Assembly (NCBI GenBank): GCA_964501945.1 | Contig: CAZCTY010000042.1 | Span: 1 to 6,915 of the forward strand | Direction: 5' to 3' | DNA length: 6,915 nt | Source: 21-14-0-10-32-9 sp964501945 | GTDB taxonomy: Archaea > Nanobdellota > Nanobdellia > Woesearchaeales > 21-14-0-10-32-9 | Part shown: one piece after another, positions 5,011 through 6,915 of the stretch | Position numbering within the stretch: position 1 is the first letter of the stretch | Layout: the number at the start of each line of letters is the position of its first letter | The notes under the pieces: generated by a model | Seen by the model: only the letters and a program-made list of their open reading frames with translations | Told to the model about the DNA's origin: nothing | The model's database searches: none | Translations under genes and position numbers: made by a program

Positions 5011-6531
5011 TCAATCTTTAATTAGAATACTCTCACCACTCATCTCAACAGGCTTATCCAAACCAAGAACATCAAGAACAGTAGGCGCAACATCCCTCAA
5101 ACCCATATTCTCCTTTAACCTAACCCTTTTTAATTTCTCATCACTAGAAATAAAAATAAAAGGAACAGGATTAATAGTATGACTTGTGCGCCACATAGGA
5201 GTCTGATCCTCAGCATTACCATGATCAGCTAAAACCAAAACATCATAATCATGCTTTAAACTAGCAGTAACAATTTTACCAAGACAAGAATCAACAGCCT
5301 CAACAGCCCTAGTTATAGCAGAAACATCACCAGTATGACCAACCATGTCACAATTAACAAGATTAACAACAACAAAATCAAACTTCTCACTACCAAGCTT
5401 GTTAACTAAAACATTAGTGGTTTTAAAAACACTCATCTCAGGCTGCAAATCATAAGTCTTAACCTTCGGAGAAGGCACGAGAAATCTGCGCTCCTGCTTG
5501 AACGGCTTTTCAACTTGACCATTAAAGAAAAAAGTAACATGAGCATACTTCTCAGTCTCAGAAATACGAAGCTGAGCCAAATTATTATTACTAATAACAT
5601 CACCAAGAAGATTATCAAGTTTTTGCTCTCCAAAGGCTATATGAGCATTCATACCCTTATAATACTGAGTCATACTAACAAAGAAAACCTTTCTGCGAAA
5701 ACGAAGCCACCTAAAAAAGATAGGCTCAACAATAGCCTTTGTGAGCTGACGAGTCCTATCAGTCCTAAAATTAAAAAAGATAAAAGAATCATTTTTTTTC
5801 AAACCACGATAATCCTTATGCCGCCTTGGAAAAATAAATTCATCAGTAATATCATCATTATGACTTTCCTTAACAGAATCTAAAACATCAGAAAAAACAA
5901 TGCCCTTACCCCTAACAATACAATCATAAGCCTTCTTAGTGCGAGACCAACGCTTATTACGATCCATAGAATAATAACGACCACAAACACTAACAATCTC
6001 CCCAAACCCAAGACTATCTAATTTATCAAGAACTTCTTTAATATGAACAAGACTAGCAGTCACAGGAGCATCCCTACCGTCAGTAAATAAATGAAGCTTT
6101 ACGTCCCTAAAATTTTCACGTGCACACAAATCAAGCAAAGCAAATAAATGATCCATATGACTATGAACACCCTCTACTTGAAGCAAACCCGCAATATGAA
6201 GAGAAGAACCATTTTTTTTACAATTATTAATTGCATCCAAGAATTTAGAATTACTAAAAAAAGAACCATCACTAATAGAATCATTAATACGCTTTAAACT
6301 CTGCAAGATAATACGCCCAGAACCAATAGTTAAATGACCAACCTCAGAGTTACCTTGATAATTATCAGGAAGACCAACACTTCCACCAGAAGCATTAAGC
6401 AAAACATTAGGATAATTACTCATCAAAAAATCATCATTAGGCGTATTCGCTGACGCAATAGCATTATCAACAGAAGAAGACCTAAAACCCCACCCGTCCC
6501 GAATAACGAGAACAACTCTTTTTTTACTCAT
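5011..6531 (-). CDS. gpmI: 2,3-bisphosphoglycerate-independent phosphoglycerate mutase (iPGM)
   Basis: This enzyme interconverts 3- and 2-phosphoglycerate in glycolysis/gluconeogenesis through a phosphoserine intermediate, using two metal ions (Mn2+ usually), in the cytoplasm. The 506-residue length is normal (~510) and the gene looks intact. Visible motifs: metal-binding Asp12 in 'RDGWG'; the catalytic Ser62 in 'GNSEVGHLTIG'; 'VEGVHSHMDHL' with His123; 'FTDGRDAP' with R153/D154; 'GRYYSMDR' with R185 and R191; 'FNFRTDRTRQL' at 253-263; 'ETEKYAHVTFFFNG' with K328; 'VPSPKVKTYDLQPEMS'; 'NCDMVGHTGD' with D395 and H399; 'LADHGN' with D436/H437; and H451 in 'TSHTINPVP'. All expected metal ligands and the phosphorylated Ser are present. 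Small departures are 'TDGRDAPV' for the usual 'TDGRDTPP' and 'FRTDR' for 'FRPDR'. The start at 6531 puts the first residues of the fold in place. No Shine-Dalgarno is seen; a TATA-like element 28 nt upstream suggests leaderless expression. Confidence 0.97.
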   Translation of the reverse strand: MSKKRVVLVIRDGWGFRSSSVDNAIASANTPNDDFLMSNYPNVLLNASGGSVGLPDNYQGNSEVGHLTIGSGRIILQSLKRINDSISDGSFFSNSKFLDAINNCKKNGSSLHIAGLLQVEGVHSHMDHLFALLDLCARENFRDVKLHLFTDGRDAPVTASLVHIKEVLDKLDSLGFGEIVSVCGRYYSMDRNKRWSRTKKAYDCIVRGKGIVFSDVLDSVKESHNDDITDEFIFPRRHKDYRGLKKNDSFIFFNFRTDRTRQLTKAIVEPIFFRWLRFRRKVFFVSMTQYYKGMNAHIAFGEQKLDNLLGDVISNNNLAQLRISETEKYAHVTFFFNGQVEKPFKQERRFLVPSPKVKTYDLQPEMSVFKTTNVLVNKLGSEKFDFVVVNLVNCDMVGHTGDVSAITRAVEAVDSCLGKIVTASLKHDYDVLVLADHGNAEDQTPMWRTSHTINPVPFIFISSDEKLKRVRLKENMGLRDVAPTVLDVLGLDKPVEMSGESILIKD

Positions 6532-6554
6532 TAAAAAATAAAAAATAAGACAAC

Positions 6555-6563
6555 TTTAAATAA
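6555..6563. promoter_or_regulatory. shared TATA-like element between divergent genes
   Basis: The plus strand reads TTTAAATAA and the minus strand TTATTTAAA, with the palindrome TTTAAA at the core. Its centre is 28 nt from the mutase ATG (6531), which suits a leaderless transcript. It is ~33 nt from the ATG of the small plus-strand gene (6592), which suits a very short leader. One element could serve both directions in a gap of only 60 bases. Confidence 0.45.
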
Positions 6564-6591
6564 TTTGCTCACAAAGAAAAAAAATAAGAAG

Positions 6592-6879
6592 ATGCGAAAT
6601 GAAAAAAAATTACAAGAAGCACAAAAAATAATTGAACGAGAAAGAAAAACAATATTAGAAACACTACTAAAAACAAGCAAAGACGAATTCCAAAACGACA
6701 GATGCTTTTTCCCATTATACGAAGAAGGCGCGAAGTATGACATAAAAAAATTAAAGCTTGACAGAGAACAAGAAAAACATTTCATAAGCCAAATAACAGA
6801 AACATACGGACCATACTCAGATGATGAACTTACAAATAATCCAAAACAACCATATTACACAAACTTTTACCAAAAATAA
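6592..6879 (+). CDS. small hypothetical protein, 95 residues
   Basis: From ATG 6592 the protein has 95 residues. An in-frame TTG at 6565 would add nine Lys-rich residues but would overlap the TATA-like element, so ATG is preferred. Residues 1-35 are a charged Lys/Glu/Arg-rich helix with coiled-coil character ('MRNEKKLQEAQKIIERERKT'), followed by a mixed region with a single Cys ('DRCFFPLYEEGAKYD') and an aromatic, Asn/Pro-rich tail. There is no signal peptide, membrane segment or family I recognise. It is divergent from the mutase gene and probably shares its promoter element. A-rich codon endings match the other plus-strand genes, which supports it being real. Confidence 0.65.
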   Translation: MRNEKKLQEAQKIIERERKTILETLLKTSKDEFQNDRCFFPLYEEGAKYDIKKLKLDREQEKHFISQITETYGPYSDDELTNNPKQPYYTNFYQK

Positions 6880-6915
6880 AACAAAAAAATTATAAATAAA
6901 TAAAACAAACAAAAA

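Overview
The window is AT-rich and most resembles a small-genome archaeon of the DPANN type (Woesearchaeota/Pacearchaeota-like). This is an inference from several weak signs. TATA-like elements lie about 28 bases upstream of two start codons that have no Shine-Dalgarno sequence, as expected for leaderless archaeal transcripts. Oligo-T tracts rather than hairpins follow the stop codons. The surface lipoprotein carries a short Cys-rich motif of a style common in such genomes. A candidate-phylum bacterium, or a provirus inserted in either kind of host, is not excluded. No rRNA, tRNA, CRISPR array or insertion sequence was seen.

Layout, left to right. (1) Positions 1-715, minus strand: the 5' part of a collagen-like gene that runs off the left edge. 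It starts at TTG behind an AAGGGG ribosome-binding site and has a 58-residue head ending in a phage-tail-like 'ISTKGYVD' motif, followed by at least 59 uninterrupted Gly-X-Y triplets. (2) Positions 716-863: a divergent intergenic region. (3) Positions 864-3639, plus strand: a cassette with a possible 38-residue ORF, a GAMT/RMT2-like methyltransferase, a glycosyltransferase-methyltransferase fusion, and a second small GT2 glycosyltransferase. (4) Positions 3640-3720: a convergent terminator region. (5) Positions 3721-4953 (or 4977), minus strand: an acidic exported lipoprotein rich in N-glycosylation sequons. (6) Positions 5011-6531, minus strand: a complete cofactor-independent phosphoglycerate mutase. 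(7) Positions 6592-6879, plus strand: a small unknown protein, divergent from the mutase and apparently sharing its TATA element.

The central idea is that the collagen-like fibre and the divergent glycosyltransferase/methyltransferase cassette may form one system. Of the 59 collagen triplets, 22 have Thr and 21 have Gln in the Y position. Thr-rich (GXT)n collagens such as Bacillus BclA are O-glycosylated, and their glycans can be methylated. The cassette supplies two GT2 domains and two methyltransferase domains beside the fibre gene. The linkage is inferred from position and composition only.

A second, window-wide signal is strand asymmetry. Outside the collagen gene the plus strand is rich in A (and usually in C over G) whichever strand is coding, so codon endings differ strongly between plus- and minus-strand genes.
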